Source of the DNA: Pseudomonas frederiksbergensis
GTDB taxonomy: Bacteria; Pseudomonadota; Gammaproteobacteria; Pseudomonadales; Pseudomonadaceae
NCBI RefSeq assembly: GCF_017114915.1
Contig: NZ_JAAUOE010000030.1
Location: 1-47,579 of the forward strand
Direction: 5' to 3'
Length of the DNA stretch: 47,579 bases
In this document: positions 7,767-16,392 of the stretch, piece after piece
Layout of the letters: each line of letters starts with the position of its first letter
How positions within the stretch are numbered: the stretch's first letter is position 1
The notes under the pieces: model-generated
The model's input: the letters and a program-made list of their open reading frames with translations, nothing else
The model's database searches: none
What the model was told of the DNA's origin: nothing
Translations under genes and position numbers: made by a program

Positions 7767-8414
7767 ATGAGCACTGAGCAAGAAACGACCTTCGACGAAC
7801 CACGGCTCAACAGCACGGAAATCCGCATTCTGGGCTCGTTGATCGAGAAACAGGCCACCAGCCCGGAAACCTATCCGCTGACCCTCAATGCGCTGGTGAT
7901 CGCCTGCAACCAGAAAACCAGCCGCGACCCGGTGATGAACCTCAGCCAGGGCCAGGTCGGCCAGAGCCTGCGGGTCCTTGAAGGGCGTGGTTTCACCCGC
8001 CTGGTGATGGGCAGCCGTGCCGACCGCTGGGAGCATCGGCTCGACAAGGCGCTGGAACTGGTGCCGGCCCAGGTGATTCTGACGGGGCTGCTGTTCCTGC
8101 GCGGTCCGCAGACGGTCAACGAACTGCTGACCCGCAGCGGCCGCATGCATGACTTCGAAGATGCCGAGCAGGTGGTGCATCAACTGGAGCGCTTGATTGC
8201 CCGAGGTCTGGCGCTGTTGATCCCGCGCCAGGCCGGCCAGCGCGAAGACCGTTACATGCACGCGCTGGGCGATCCGGCGGATATCGAAGCGATCCTGGCG
8301 GCCCGGCAGAATCCGGTGGAACGTGGCGCCAGTGGCGGTGTGTCGGTTGAGCGAATCGAAGAGCTTGAAGCGCGGATTGCGGCGCTGGAAGAGCGCCTGG
8401 CACGCCTCGAATAG
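7767..8414 (+). CDS. yceH: YceH family (DUF480) protein
   Basis: A 215-residue protein of the YceH/DUF480 family. The family signature is clear: LNSTEIRILGSLIEKQATSPETYPLTLNALVIACNQK at residues 11-46 (quoted here only as position markers STEIRILGSLIEK and YPLTLNALVIACNQK), followed by two winged-helix-like halves and a C-terminal coiled coil (ERIEELEARIAALEERLARLE region, residues 193-214). The fold suggests nucleic-acid binding, but no function is established. There is AGGGAAA upstream of the ATG at 7767. It is monocistronic and followed by a REP pair. Confidence 0.92.
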   Translation: MSTEQETTFDEPRLNSTEIRILGSLIEKQATSPETYPLTLNALVIACNQKTSRDPVMNLSQGQVGQSLRVLEGRGFTRLVMGSRADRWEHRLDKALELVPAQVILTGLLFLRGPQTVNELLTRSGRMHDFEDAEQVVHQLERLIARGLALLIPRQAGQREDRYMHALGDPADIEAILAARQNPVERGASGGVSVERIEELEARIAALEERLARLE

Positions 8415-8461
8415 ACCGATCGCGAAAGCGATCTGTCAGTCATATTGGTGCAAGATGTGCC

Positions 8462-8534
8462 GCCGCCTTCGCGGGCAAGCCCGCCCCTACAAGGCCAGCG
8501 CTGAACTTGCAGGAGCGGGCTTGCCCGCGAAGGG
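8462..8534. repeat. REP pair, type A
   Basis: Two inverted copies of the common Pseudomonas REP palindrome (CCTTCGCGGGCAAGCCCGC and GCGGGCTTGCCCGCGAAGG) face each other across about 35 bases between yceH and the shikimate-dehydrogenase-like gene, whose 3' ends meet here. Confidence 0.9.
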
Positions 8535-8563
8535 GCCAGTACAGCCAACACAATTGGTGATGA

Positions 8564-9382
8564 TCAGCTCCGGGCAAACGCCACGGCTTTCTGAAACTGC
8601 TCTTCGGTCGGCCGCACGCCGGTGTACAACACAAACTGTTCCAGCGCCTGGATGGCAATCACCTCCAGCCCGGTGATGACCCGCTTGCCTTCGGCGCGAG
8701 CGCGCACGATCAACGGTGTTTCCGAGGGGATCGCCACCACATCGAAGACCGTTTCAGCGGCAGCGATGGCTTCAGGGGCGAACGCCAGTTGATCGGCTTC
8801 CGGGCCGCCGGTCATGCCGATCGGCGTGACGTTGATTAGCATCTGCGGGCGTTGGGCGCCCAGTTCCGCCTGCCATTGATAGCCCAGCGATTCAGCCAAC
8901 GCCCGCCCGGCGCGCTCGTTACGGGCCACGATCAGGCCGTTTTTGTAGCCACCATCGCGCAAGGCACTGGCCACGGCCTTGGCCATGCCGCCGCTGCCAC
9001 GCAGGGCAAAGGTCGACGTCTTGGGTACCTGATGGGTTTCGAGCAATTGCTCAATGGCAATGTAATCGGTGTTGTAGGCCTTGAGGTGACCGTTGGTGTT
9101 GACGATAGTGTTGATCGATTGAATGGCCTCAGCCGATGCGTCCAGCTCATCGACCAGCGCGATACAAGCCTCCTTGAACGGCATCGACACACCGCAACCC
9201 CGAATGCCCAACGCGCGAATGCCGCTGACAGCGCCCGTCAGGTCCTGGCTGCTGAAGGCCTTGTAGTAAAAATTCAGGCCCAGTTGTTCGTACAGATGAT
9301 TGTGAAACCGCAAGCCGAAATTACCGGGACGACCCGACAGCGACATGCACAGCTGGGTGTCTTTGTTGGGGTTCATCTGCAT
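8564..9382 (-). CDS. Shikimate 5-dehydrogenase-like protein (HI0607/SdhL type)
   Basis: A 272-residue NAD(P)-dependent dehydrogenase of the shikimate dehydrogenase superfamily. The substrate domain has VSMPFKEA with the catalytic Lys, SINTIVN and YNTDY with the conserved Asp, all as in AroE. The nucleotide domain begins near FALRGSGGMAKAVASAL, where RGSGGM replaces the canonical GAGGA, a mark of the SDH-like (HI0607) group, which turns over shikimate slowly. The start has GGAAGGAG six bases upstream. It has no aromatic-biosynthesis or quinate neighbours, so a role other than the main shikimate pathway is likely. The biosynthetic aroE would be elsewhere. Confidence 0.82.
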   Translation of the reverse strand: MQMNPNKDTQLCMSLSGRPGNFGLRFHNHLYEQLGLNFYYKAFSSQDLTGAVSGIRALGIRGCGVSMPFKEACIALVDELDASAEAIQSINTIVNTNGHLKAYNTDYIAIEQLLETHQVPKTSTFALRGSGGMAKAVASALRDGGYKNGLIVARNERAGRALAESLGYQWQAELGAQRPQMLINVTPIGMTGGPEADQLAFAPEAIAAAETVFDVVAIPSETPLIVRARAEGKRVITGLEVIAIQALEQFVLYTGVRPTEEQFQKAVAFARS

Positions 9383-9625
9383 CCGAATCTCCTTCCAATA
9401 GCACTTTCAGATGGACGGAATTAACCATTCCACCGGATTGTGGTCGATCATAAAGGTCTGTCGTGCGAGGCACAAAATACCGTAAAGAAACCGGTACAGA
9501 CCTTACACAAAATTTACCCAATGGCTGTGCTGATTTTCAAAAAAAAGCTGTCTTAGAAGTATCCCCGCGAGACTCTTGTGTCTATTGCAAACGCAAGCGC
9601 CGGGTCGAAGAACCGAGGACTTATC

Positions 9626-10006
9626 ATGATCCGTAAAATCCCCACAGTAGCCTTGCTGATCGGTGCTCTCGCTATCGCAGGGCAGGCAGAAGCAGGTGGT
9701 CGCGGCTGGGAAGGTCCGGCTGTGTTTGGTGCGATCGTCGGCTCGGCAATCATCGGCTCGGCAATCATCAGCCGCGACCGGCCGGTGTATGTAGAGCAAC
9801 CGGTTTACGTTCAGCCTCAACCGGTTTACGTACAGCCACCGCCTGTCTATTACCAACCGGCGCCGGTCTACGTGCAACAACCGATCTACTACCGCCCGGC
9901 ACCGATTTATTACGGTCCGCCACGCGGCTACTATGGCCCACCGCGCGGCTACTATGGCCATCCCCATGGTTATTATCGTGGTTATTATCGTGGCGACCGC
10001 TGGTAA
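9626..10006 (+). CDS. Secreted Tyr/Pro/Gly-rich repeat protein
   Basis: A 126-residue protein with a clear signal peptide (MIRKIPTVALLIGALAIAG, cleavage after about AEA-22), a short Gly/Ile-rich hydrophobic segment (AIVGSAIIGSAIIS), then tandem repeats of the type PVYVQP/PVYYQP/PIYYRP from about residue 52, and a C-terminal GPPRGYYGPPRGYYG / YYRGYYRGDRW tail. There are no cysteines. A GAGGAC site precedes the ATG at 9626; the longer frame from 9578 is not needed. The repeats suggest a periplasmic or surface structural protein with stacking tyrosines. It resembles small Pro/Tyr-rich envelope proteins common in Pseudomonas; no function is known. It has its own promoter region and terminator. 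Confidence 0.8.
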   Translation: MIRKIPTVALLIGALAIAGQAEAGGRGWEGPAVFGAIVGSAIIGSAIISRDRPVYVEQPVYVQPQPVYVQPPPVYYQPAPVYVQQPIYYRPAPIYYGPPRGYYGPPRGYYGHPHGYYRGYYRGDRW

Positions 10007-10017
10007 CGCACTCATCA

Positions 10018-10046
10018 GGCCCCGCCTCAACAGCGGGGCCTTTTTT
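10018..10046 (+). terminator. Terminator after the Tyr/Pro repeat gene
   Basis: GGCCCCGC pairs with GCGGGGCC around a seven-base loop, followed by six T residues: a textbook intrinsic terminator. Confidence 0.92.
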
Positions 10047-10199
10047 GTGGCTGCGGGGGCTGGGAAGTCTGAATAAATCTCGCCAAGGTCGCTGTCGGAA
10101 CAGTGCCGGCAGGCAAAGTTGGTCATATTTACGTCATATCAGGTCCGCAAGCTTGGATCTGTCCGCAAACAACAGGTTGATAAAAACAAGGACGACCTC

Positions 10200-10394
10200 A
10201 TGCCCACACAAAATCCGCATCGCATTGTCGGCTTGTGCACTTCCAGCAAGGTGTACAACGCACTGACCGAACTCAAGCACCTGGAAAGCCATCGCAGCGC
10301 CAAGTTCCTCTCACTGCTGGCGCAGAACCTGGTGCGCAAAGGCCTGCTCAATGAGCAGGAAGTGATGCATATGCTCGATCAAGTGGTGGACTGA
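10200..10394 (+). CDS. Small conserved-looking protein, unknown function
   Basis: A 64-residue, mainly helical soluble protein (HRIVGLCTSSKVYNALTEL, LESHRSAKFLSLLAQNLVRK, LNEQEVMHMLDQVV). The start at 10200 is preceded by AAGGACG; a longer frame from 10119 lacks a site. The composition, with two amphipathic helices and no Cys pair or membrane segment, could fit a small regulatory or partner protein, but I recognise no family. It is followed by another short gene with about 100 bases between them. Confidence 0.6.
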   Translation: MPTQNPHRIVGLCTSSKVYNALTELKHLESHRSAKFLSLLAQNLVRKGLLNEQEVMHMLDQVVD

Positions 10395-10494
10395 CCGCAG
10401 AACTCATTGGCGTCAATGACGACTATCGAAAGCGTTGATTGTCCGTTCAAGCGTCCGATCCGTAAGGTAGCCCCATAGATTGATGGAGGTACTT

Positions 10495-10677
10495 ATGGCT
10501 CAGGTTCAGATCATGTCCGTTATCGGCAGCGCCGTTCCCGCACCACTGAGGGCGTTGGGGTTGCTCGCCTGTTGGTATCTGGTGCAGGACGGCGAACCGA
10601 TCAGCGGTCCACTCACCTCACTCCCCGCCGCCCAGGAATTGTCACAACGTATCGGCTCGAGCCAGCTCAGCGCTTAA
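10495..10677 (+). CDS. Small protein, unknown function
   Basis: A 60-residue protein. The ATG at 10495 has a strong GGAGG seven bases upstream, so I prefer it over the in-frame ATGs at 10480 and 10483. The N-terminal half is hydrophobic (SVIGSAVPAPLRALGLLACW), followed by YLVQDGEPISGPLTSLPAAQ, a segment reminiscent of small GYF-2-like or DUF proteins, but this is not enough for a family name. The stop codon overlaps the stop codon of the convergent AI-2E-family gene (TTAA). Confidence 0.6.
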   Translation: MAQVQIMSVIGSAVPAPLRALGLLACWYLVQDGEPISGPLTSLPAAQELSQRIGSSQLSA

Positions 10678-11735
10678 GGCAGCTGAACCCGTGGCTTGGC
10701 ATCGACGAAAATCGCCCAGCTCGACATGAATAACGCGGCGATCAGCGGCCCGATGACAAAACCGTTCAGGCCGAAAATCGCCAGGCCGCCCAGGGTCGAG
10801 ATGAGGATCAGGTAATCGGGCATTTTGGTGTCCTTGCCCACCAGCATCGGTCGCAGGACGTTGTCCACTATGCCGATCACAAACAGCCCGAACAACACCA
10901 GCACCGTGCCCTGCCAGATCGCGCCGCTGATCAGGAAATACGCCGCTACCGGGATCCAGACGATACCCGCGCCCACCGCCGGCAACAGCGACATGAACGC
11001 CATCAACACTGCCCAGAGCAGCACGCTCGGGATGCCCAGATACCAGAAAATGAAACCGCCCAATGCCCCTTGCGTGATTGCCACCAACAGGTTGCCCTTC
11101 ACCGTGGCTCGCACCACGCGATTGAACTTGAGTTGCAAGAGGCGTTTTTGATTGTCTTCCAGAGGTATCGCCGCGCGAACCTTGCGCGCCAGTTCGGAGC
11201 CGTCCCGCAAGAAGAAAAACAGCAGATACAGCATGACGAAAAAGCTCACCACGAACTCAAACGTCCCCTGACCAAAGCTGAACGCCTTGGTCGCGACAAA
11301 CTGACTGCCTTGCATCGTGCTCTTGATGATTTTTTCCCGTAGGCCGGCCAGCTCGCCCATGCCGAAACGATCGAGCAAGTACTGAATGTACGGTGGCAGA
11401 CTTTGCTTGAACTGTGACACATACCCGGCAATGTCCAGTTCGCCGCTTTCAATTCGACCATAAAGCGCCGCGCCCTCCTGAACCAGCAAGGTGCTGATGG
11501 TGATCACCGGCACAATTGCGATCAGCACACAGAGAATCAAGGTGCACAGGGTGGTCAGGTTGCGTGGCCAGCCGAACCTCATCTGCAACTGATGCTGCAA
11601 GGGCGCGAACAGAATGCCGAGGATGACTGCCCAAAACACCGCACCATAGAACGGCAACAGAATCCAGACGAAGGCAATGGTCACTAGCGTCAGCAAGACC
11701 ATCAACGATGTGTTTTGCAGCTTCGTTTCGTTCAT
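10674..11735 (-). CDS. AI-2E family transporter (PerM/YdiK-like)
   Basis: A 353-residue membrane protein of the AI-2E exporter (UPF0118) family. It has about eight membrane segments and typical motifs: a first pair of segments (LVTIAFVWILLPFYGAVFWA), the central hydrophilic region with QGSQFVATKAF, FFFLRDG near residue 180, and PAVGAGIVWIPVAAYFL then GKDTKMPDYLILISTLGGLA in the C-terminal part. Members include TqsA, PerM and YdiK; most have unknown substrates, and some are now seen as Na+(Li+)/H+ antiporters. The start at 11735 begins just before the first segment; an upstream frame to 11831 adds a polar stretch without support. Substrate unknown. Confidence 0.88.
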   Translation of the reverse strand: MNETKLQNTSLMVLLTLVTIAFVWILLPFYGAVFWAVILGILFAPLQHQLQMRFGWPRNLTTLCTLILCVLIAIVPVITISTLLVQEGAALYGRIESGELDIAGYVSQFKQSLPPYIQYLLDRFGMGELAGLREKIIKSTMQGSQFVATKAFSFGQGTFEFVVSFFVMLYLLFFFLRDGSELARKVRAAIPLEDNQKRLLQLKFNRVVRATVKGNLLVAITQGALGGFIFWYLGIPSVLLWAVLMAFMSLLPAVGAGIVWIPVAAYFLISGAIWQGTVLVLFGLFVIGIVDNVLRPMLVGKDTKMPDYLILISTLGGLAIFGLNGFVIGPLIAALFMSSWAIFVDAKPRVQLP

Positions 11736-11910
11736 GTCCGGTCCATGCCATTGCGCAGGGGCGAAAATTCGCGTCCTTATGTTTAGTCCGCCAGGGTTCG
11801 CGCGAGTGCCATCTGTGTATTCATCAAGCATAGATCCAGATCAATAAACCCCGCGGGCAGGCCGCTTACCCTTGCCGGCTTTTGCGATCGACACCGCCAT
11901 GACCTGCGCC

Positions 11911-13236
11911 ATGACACTCATACCCCCGGAACTGCTCGCCCCTGCCGGCACCCTGAAAAACATGCGTTATGCCTTCGCCTACGGCGCCGATGCGGTGTAT
12001 GCCGGCCAGCCACGCTACAGCCTGCGGGTGCGTAACAACGAATTCGATCACGCCAACCTCGCGCTCGGCATCGCCGAGGCCCAGGCTCAGGGCAAGCGTT
12101 TCTATGTGGTGGTGAACATCGCCCCGCACAACGCCAAGCTCAAAACGTTCTTGAAGGACCTGGAACCGGTGATCGCCATGGCGCCCGACGCGCTGATCAT
12201 GTCCGATCCCGGCCTGATCATGCTGGTGCGCCGACACTTCCCTCAGATGCCGGTCCACCTGTCGGTGCAGGCCAACACGGTCAACTGGGCCAGTGTCGAG
12301 TTCTGGCAGCAACAGGGCTTGAGCCGGATCATCCTGTCCCGCGAACTGTCGCTGGAAGAAATCGCCGAAATCCGCCAGCACGTTCCCGCGATGGAGTTGG
12401 AAGTGTTTGTGCACGGCGCGTTGTGCATGGCCTATTCCGGGCGCTGCCTGTTGTCGGGCTACATGAACAAGCGCGACGCCAATCAGGGCAGTTGCACCAA
12501 CGCCTGCCGCTGGAAATACTCGGCGACGCCGGCCAGCGAAAATCAGCTCGGTGACATCGTCCAGCACTACTCACCCGAACCGACACTGGGCCTCGGCACG
12601 CCGACCGATCAAGTGTTTCTGTTGCAAGAGGCCAATCGCCCTGGCGAACTGATGCCGGCCTTCGAGGATGAACACGGCACGTACATCATGAACGCCAAGG
12701 ACCTGCGCGCCGTCCAGCACGTTGAACGCCTGACGCAGATGGGCGTGCATTCACTGAAGATCGAAGGCCGGACCAAATCGCACTTCTATTGCGCGCGCAC
12801 CACCCAGGTTTACCGCCGCGCGATCGATGATGCGGTGGCTGGCCGGACATTTGATCGCAGCTTGATGACCGATCTGGAATCCCTGGCCCAGCGCGGCTAC
12901 ACCGAAGGCTTTCTGCGGCGACACGTGCATGACGAATACCAGAATTATCAGAACGGCAGCTCGGTATCAGAGCGCCAACAGTTCGTGGGCGAACTGACCG
13001 GCGAACGCCGGGATCGGCTGGCCGAGGTGCGGGTGAAGAATCGCTTTGCCCTGGGCGATCACATGGAATTGATGACCCCCAAGGGCAACTTCCATTTCGA
13101 TTTGCATCAGCTGCAAAACGTCAAGGGTGAGGCGATTGAAGTGGCGCCGGGGGATGGGCACACGGTGTATTTGCCGATACCGGATGCGGTGGATTTGCGT
13201 TTTGGTTTGCTGATGCGGGATGTTGGCGCGAGCTAA
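11911..13236 (+). CDS. trhP: U32-family tRNA hydroxylation protein TrhP (YegQ)
   Basis: A 441-residue peptidase-U32-family protein matching E. coli YegQ/TrhP almost word for word: PPELLAPAGTLKNMRYAFA at the start, NAKLKTF, LSVQANTVNWA, and VHGALCMAYSGRCLLSGY followed by GSCTNACRW with the cysteines that bind an Fe-S cluster. TrhP, which works with prephenate, hydroxylates U34 in tRNA to 5-hydroxyuridine, a step toward cmo5U. It is cytoplasmic. The start at 11911 (MTLIPPELLAP) best matches the family; in-frame ATGs at 11872 and 11899 are possible because none has a clear ribosome-binding site. Confidence 0.9.
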   Translation: MTLIPPELLAPAGTLKNMRYAFAYGADAVYAGQPRYSLRVRNNEFDHANLALGIAEAQAQGKRFYVVVNIAPHNAKLKTFLKDLEPVIAMAPDALIMSDPGLIMLVRRHFPQMPVHLSVQANTVNWASVEFWQQQGLSRIILSRELSLEEIAEIRQHVPAMELEVFVHGALCMAYSGRCLLSGYMNKRDANQGSCTNACRWKYSATPASENQLGDIVQHYSPEPTLGLGTPTDQVFLLQEANRPGELMPAFEDEHGTYIMNAKDLRAVQHVERLTQMGVHSLKIEGRTKSHFYCARTTQVYRRAIDDAVAGRTFDRSLMTDLESLAQRGYTEGFLRRHVHDEYQNYQNGSSVSERQQFVGELTGERRDRLAEVRVKNRFALGDHMELMTPKGNFHFDLHQLQNVKGEAIEVAPGDGHTVYLPIPDAVDLRFGLLMRDVGAS

Positions 13237-13255
13237 AAAAAAAGAGCGACGAGCC

Positions 13256-13285
13256 CCTGTGGGAGCGTGGCTTGCCCGCGAAGAA
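13256..13285. repeat. Single REP element, type A variant
   Basis: One REP copy (CCTGTGGGAGCGTGGCTTGCCCGCGAAG) lies just downstream of trhP, without an inverted partner nearby. Confidence 0.75.
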
Positions 13286-13399
13286 CGATGACTGGGTGTC
13301 ACTGACGAATCAGGTGCCGCCCGCCGAAAAGCGATCGCGGCTGTTGGTCAGGTGCAACCCCATCGCCGTGTTTGGTGCGCTAGCCCTCGGGAAGCTCGC

Positions 13400-16228
13400 C
13401 TAACCTGCGTGCTGGGTTCGTTCCGACTCATCCAGGTGCTCCAGCAGCACCGCTATCGTCGCATCCCGCAGCTTGATGGCCTCCATCCAGTCCGGCCCTT
13501 GCGCCAACAGCGGAGGGCCGACGTTGACGTGGATTGCACCGTGGCGCGGGAACCACTGACCGTCGCGCAGCACCCTGCGCGTACCGCAGATTGCAACCGG
13601 CAGCAGCGGCACGCCGGCACGCGCGGCGAGCACGAAGGCGCCCATGTGGAACGTTCGCAATCCTGGCTCGCGGGTGAAGGTTCCCTCGGGGAAGAACACC
13701 AGAGACTGGCCAGTCTGTAGCGCCTCGGCCAGGGACTCGGTGTCTGCGGCGCTGCGCTGCAGGTCGAAGCGTTCGACGAAGCGGGCACCGAGCTTGCGCA
13801 GGAACCGGCCGGCGATCCACTGGCCAGCCAGTTCGCGCTTGGCAACGAAGCTGAACTGCGGCGGCAGGGCCGCGCAGAGAATGACGCCGTCGAGGTAGCT
13901 GGCATGGTTCGCGGCCAGCACGCTCACCGAGGAGGAAGGCAGGCGCTCAAGCCCCGTGACACTGAACGGCACACCCGCCAGGCGCAGGAACAGCCGGGAG
14001 GCCACGCGGGTAAAGCTGCGGCACCAACGCTGGCGCGGCAGGATCGCGACGGCCAGCCAGGTCAGCGGTGTGAACAGCCAGAACAGCAGCCAGATGTAAG
14101 CGGCATACAACGCGGCGCGGCAGGTCCGCCAGCCGCGACCGAAATGCCCGCGCAAGGCCTGCAACACCAGGCGCAGCAGCTGACGCCAAACGGCCAGGTG
14201 CGGCCGCCCCACTTCGCCACGCTCATACAGCTCGCGGCTGGCAGCACGGCGAAGTTTTCCGCTGGAAGTTTTCAGTACGCTATGCGGTGGCGCCAGAACG
14301 ATATCGTCGGGCGCCACACCGGTGAGGTCGAACACGATGCGGTTGACCTCCTGCTGCAGCTGTTGCCGCGCGGCAGCGTCCTTCTCATAGGTTTCCGCCA
14401 ACACCACCAGGCGCTCGGTGCCGGTGGCCGGCTCCGGACTGCCGAACACCGCGATGCAGCCTTTGCGCAGCCCGGGCAGATTGCCGACCGCGGCTTCGAC
14501 ATCGTAGGGGTAGATATTGCGCCCGGCACGGATGATCAAGTCCTTGGCGCGGCCGGTCAGGTAGACCTCACCGCCGGCCATGTAGGCGAAGTCGAGCGAG
14601 TCGAACCAACCATCGCGCAGCACCCGGCGGGTCTCTTCGGGGTTGCGGTAGTAGCCTGTCGAGGTAGAAGGCCCGCGAAATTGCAGGTGCCCTTCGCTGC
14701 GTTCGGGCAGTTCGATTCCGCTGCCATCGACGATACGAATCTGATGGTCAGGCAGTGGCCGACCGCTGGAGACGAAGCGCAGCGTTGCGCTGGCATCCGC
14801 TTCGGCGGGCAGTGCATTGCCATGGGTCTGAAATGCATCGCGCTGTACCCGGTCGATCAACGGCCCTCGGTCCAGGGGAGGAAAGGCCACGCCCAGCGTG
14901 GCCTCGGCCAACCCATAGACCGGCGCCAGCGCGGTAGGGGCCAAGCCGTAGCGAACGAAACGTTCGGCGAAGCGTTGCAAGGTATCCGGGCTGACCGGTT
15001 CGGCACCGTTGAAAGCCAGGCGCCAACTGCTCAGGTCCAGGCCCTCGAGGTCGCCGTCCGCGAGTTTGTTCAAACACAGTTCGTAGGCGAAGTTGGGCGC
15101 CGCCGACATCGTGCCGCGGAAGCGGTCGATGGCCCATAACCAACGCGCCGGCCGTGCCAGGAAAGCCAGCGGCGACATCAGCACCAGGCTGTAGCCGTAA
15201 TACAGGCTGCCCAGCCAGGCACCGATCAATCCCATGTCGTGGTACATGGGCAGCCAGCTGACGAACACGTCCTGCGGCCCCACCTTCAGAGCCCTACCCA
15301 TGGCGCGCAGATTGGCCAGCAGATTAGCGTGGCTGACCATCACTCCCTTGGGCTGGCCAGTACTGCCCGAGGTGTACTGCAGGAAGGCGATGTCATCCGG
15401 TTGCCGCACAGGTGTCATGCACTCGCCGCCCTCGCTCGTCAGCTCGGCCACACTGGCGATGCGCGTCAGACTCGGGACCTGCGGCTGGATCAGCCGGGCA
15501 AGCAGCTTGGCCTGCGTCACGGTAATCAGCATTTTGGCCTCGGCGTTGCACAGGATGCCGGCCTGGCGGCGCAGGTGATCCTCGATCTGCGACAGGCGTA
15601 GCGGCGGGTAAATGGGCACCGGTACACCACCGGCCAACAGAATGCCGAAAAAGCCATGGAGAAAATCGCTGCCCGTGGGCAACATCAGGGCCACGGTCTG
15701 ACCGGCCCGCAAGCCACTGCGTTGCAACCCTGCGGCAACGGCCAGGGCGCCTTGGTGCAAGGCGCCATAGCTGATGTCCTGCGTCTGGTCGCTGTCACCG
15801 AGCAGACGCACATGGGGTTGCTGCGGCTGATGGTGCACATGCCACTCCAGTACCTCGATCAAGGTTCGCGCGCTATCCGGTGTCTGCCCCGTTGCTACCG
15901 GGGTCTCGCTGGAGCGCAACGGGCGTACCGCCTCGGCGCCAGGTCGGCTATGCAATACGCGCAGGACATCGGCGGGGGTGTCCGCCGAGGCGAACAGGTT
16001 TTCCGGTAAACGCACACCGAATTCGTGCTCGATGCGTGACCACAGTTCGACCCGCGCCAGGCTATCGATGCCCAGGTCCCGGTCCAGCACGCTGTGCAAG
16101 TTGACGTGCAAACCTTCTGCTGCCTGCGGGCGCAACTCGACCACGGTGCGCAGGACAATTTCGAGCAGTTTTTCCGCATCCCCATCGGAAGGGGGAACGA
16201 CGCGGGTTTCTGGAGGCGGACGAGACAT
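13400..16228 (-). CDS. Tri-domain fusion: acyl carrier protein, fatty-acyl-AMP ligase, PlsC acyltransferase
   Basis: A 942-residue multidomain protein. Residues about 18-95 form an acyl carrier domain with the phosphopantetheine serine in LGIDSLAR (Ser56). Residues about 120-675 form an AMP-forming ligase: YTSGSTGQPKGVMVSH (285-300), WLPMYHDMGLIG (325-336, typical of fatty-acyl-AMP ligases), YGLAEATLG, the GYYRNPEET segment and the C-terminal Lys in TSSGKLRR (Lys658). A hydrophobic segment (about 706-730) precedes a PlsC-type lysophospholipid acyltransferase with NHASYLD (774-780, HX4D) and FPEGT (846-850). The start at 16228 has AGGGG six bases upstream. The obvious reading is activation of a free fatty acid, loading on the built-in carrier and transfer to a membrane lysolipid or other acceptor. 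It is divergent from an MFS transporter. The product is unknown; lysophospholipid repair or synthesis of an unusual lipid are both possible. Confidence 0.85.
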   Translation of the reverse strand: MSRPPPETRVVPPSDGDAEKLLEIVLRTVVELRPQAAEGLHVNLHSVLDRDLGIDSLARVELWSRIEHEFGVRLPENLFASADTPADVLRVLHSRPGAEAVRPLRSSETPVATGQTPDSARTLIEVLEWHVHHQPQQPHVRLLGDSDQTQDISYGALHQGALAVAAGLQRSGLRAGQTVALMLPTGSDFLHGFFGILLAGGVPVPIYPPLRLSQIEDHLRRQAGILCNAEAKMLITVTQAKLLARLIQPQVPSLTRIASVAELTSEGGECMTPVRQPDDIAFLQYTSGSTGQPKGVMVSHANLLANLRAMGRALKVGPQDVFVSWLPMYHDMGLIGAWLGSLYYGYSLVLMSPLAFLARPARWLWAIDRFRGTMSAAPNFAYELCLNKLADGDLEGLDLSSWRLAFNGAEPVSPDTLQRFAERFVRYGLAPTALAPVYGLAEATLGVAFPPLDRGPLIDRVQRDAFQTHGNALPAEADASATLRFVSSGRPLPDHQIRIVDGSGIELPERSEGHLQFRGPSTSTGYYRNPEETRRVLRDGWFDSLDFAYMAGGEVYLTGRAKDLIIRAGRNIYPYDVEAAVGNLPGLRKGCIAVFGSPEPATGTERLVVLAETYEKDAAARQQLQQEVNRIVFDLTGVAPDDIVLAPPHSVLKTSSGKLRRAASRELYERGEVGRPHLAVWRQLLRLVLQALRGHFGRGWRTCRAALYAAYIWLLFWLFTPLTWLAVAILPRQRWCRSFTRVASRLFLRLAGVPFSVTGLERLPSSSVSVLAANHASYLDGVILCAALPPQFSFVAKRELAGQWIAGRFLRKLGARFVERFDLQRSAADTESLAEALQTGQSLVFFPEGTFTREPGLRTFHMGAFVLAARAGVPLLPVAICGTRRVLRDGQWFPRHGAIHVNVGPPLLAQGPDWMEAIKLRDATIAVLLEHLDESERTQHAG

Positions 16229-16310
16229 CGGCGGCCCCTCATCACAGGACACTCGGTGCGTAAATCCTTGCCCACTGCCATTATGCGCCTATGGCGGCGA
16301 GGCTCAATCC

Positions 16311-16344
16311 GTAGCAGCCGCACGCAGCCTTCGGCATCTGCTAC
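16311..16344. repeat. Short inverted repeat (type C arm) in the divergent promoter region
   Basis: GTAGCAG and CTGCTAC, seven bases each, bracket CGCACGCAGCCTTCGGCAT. The sequence matches one arm of the larger inverted repeat at 44935-45071 (GCAGCCTTCGGCAGCTGCTAC), so it is probably a half-copy of the same dispersed palindrome. It lies between the fusion gene and the MFS gene, about 50 bases before the MFS start. Confidence 0.65.
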
Positions 16345-16392
16345 GGTTTGGGGCTAGGCTCTCAAGGACCCGACGTCTGCAGGGAGATCGCC

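Noticed and set aside
13904..15139. 411-codon open frame opposite the lipid fusion gene
   Set aside because: Shadow of the fusion gene, which has intact ACP, ligase and acyltransferase motifs.
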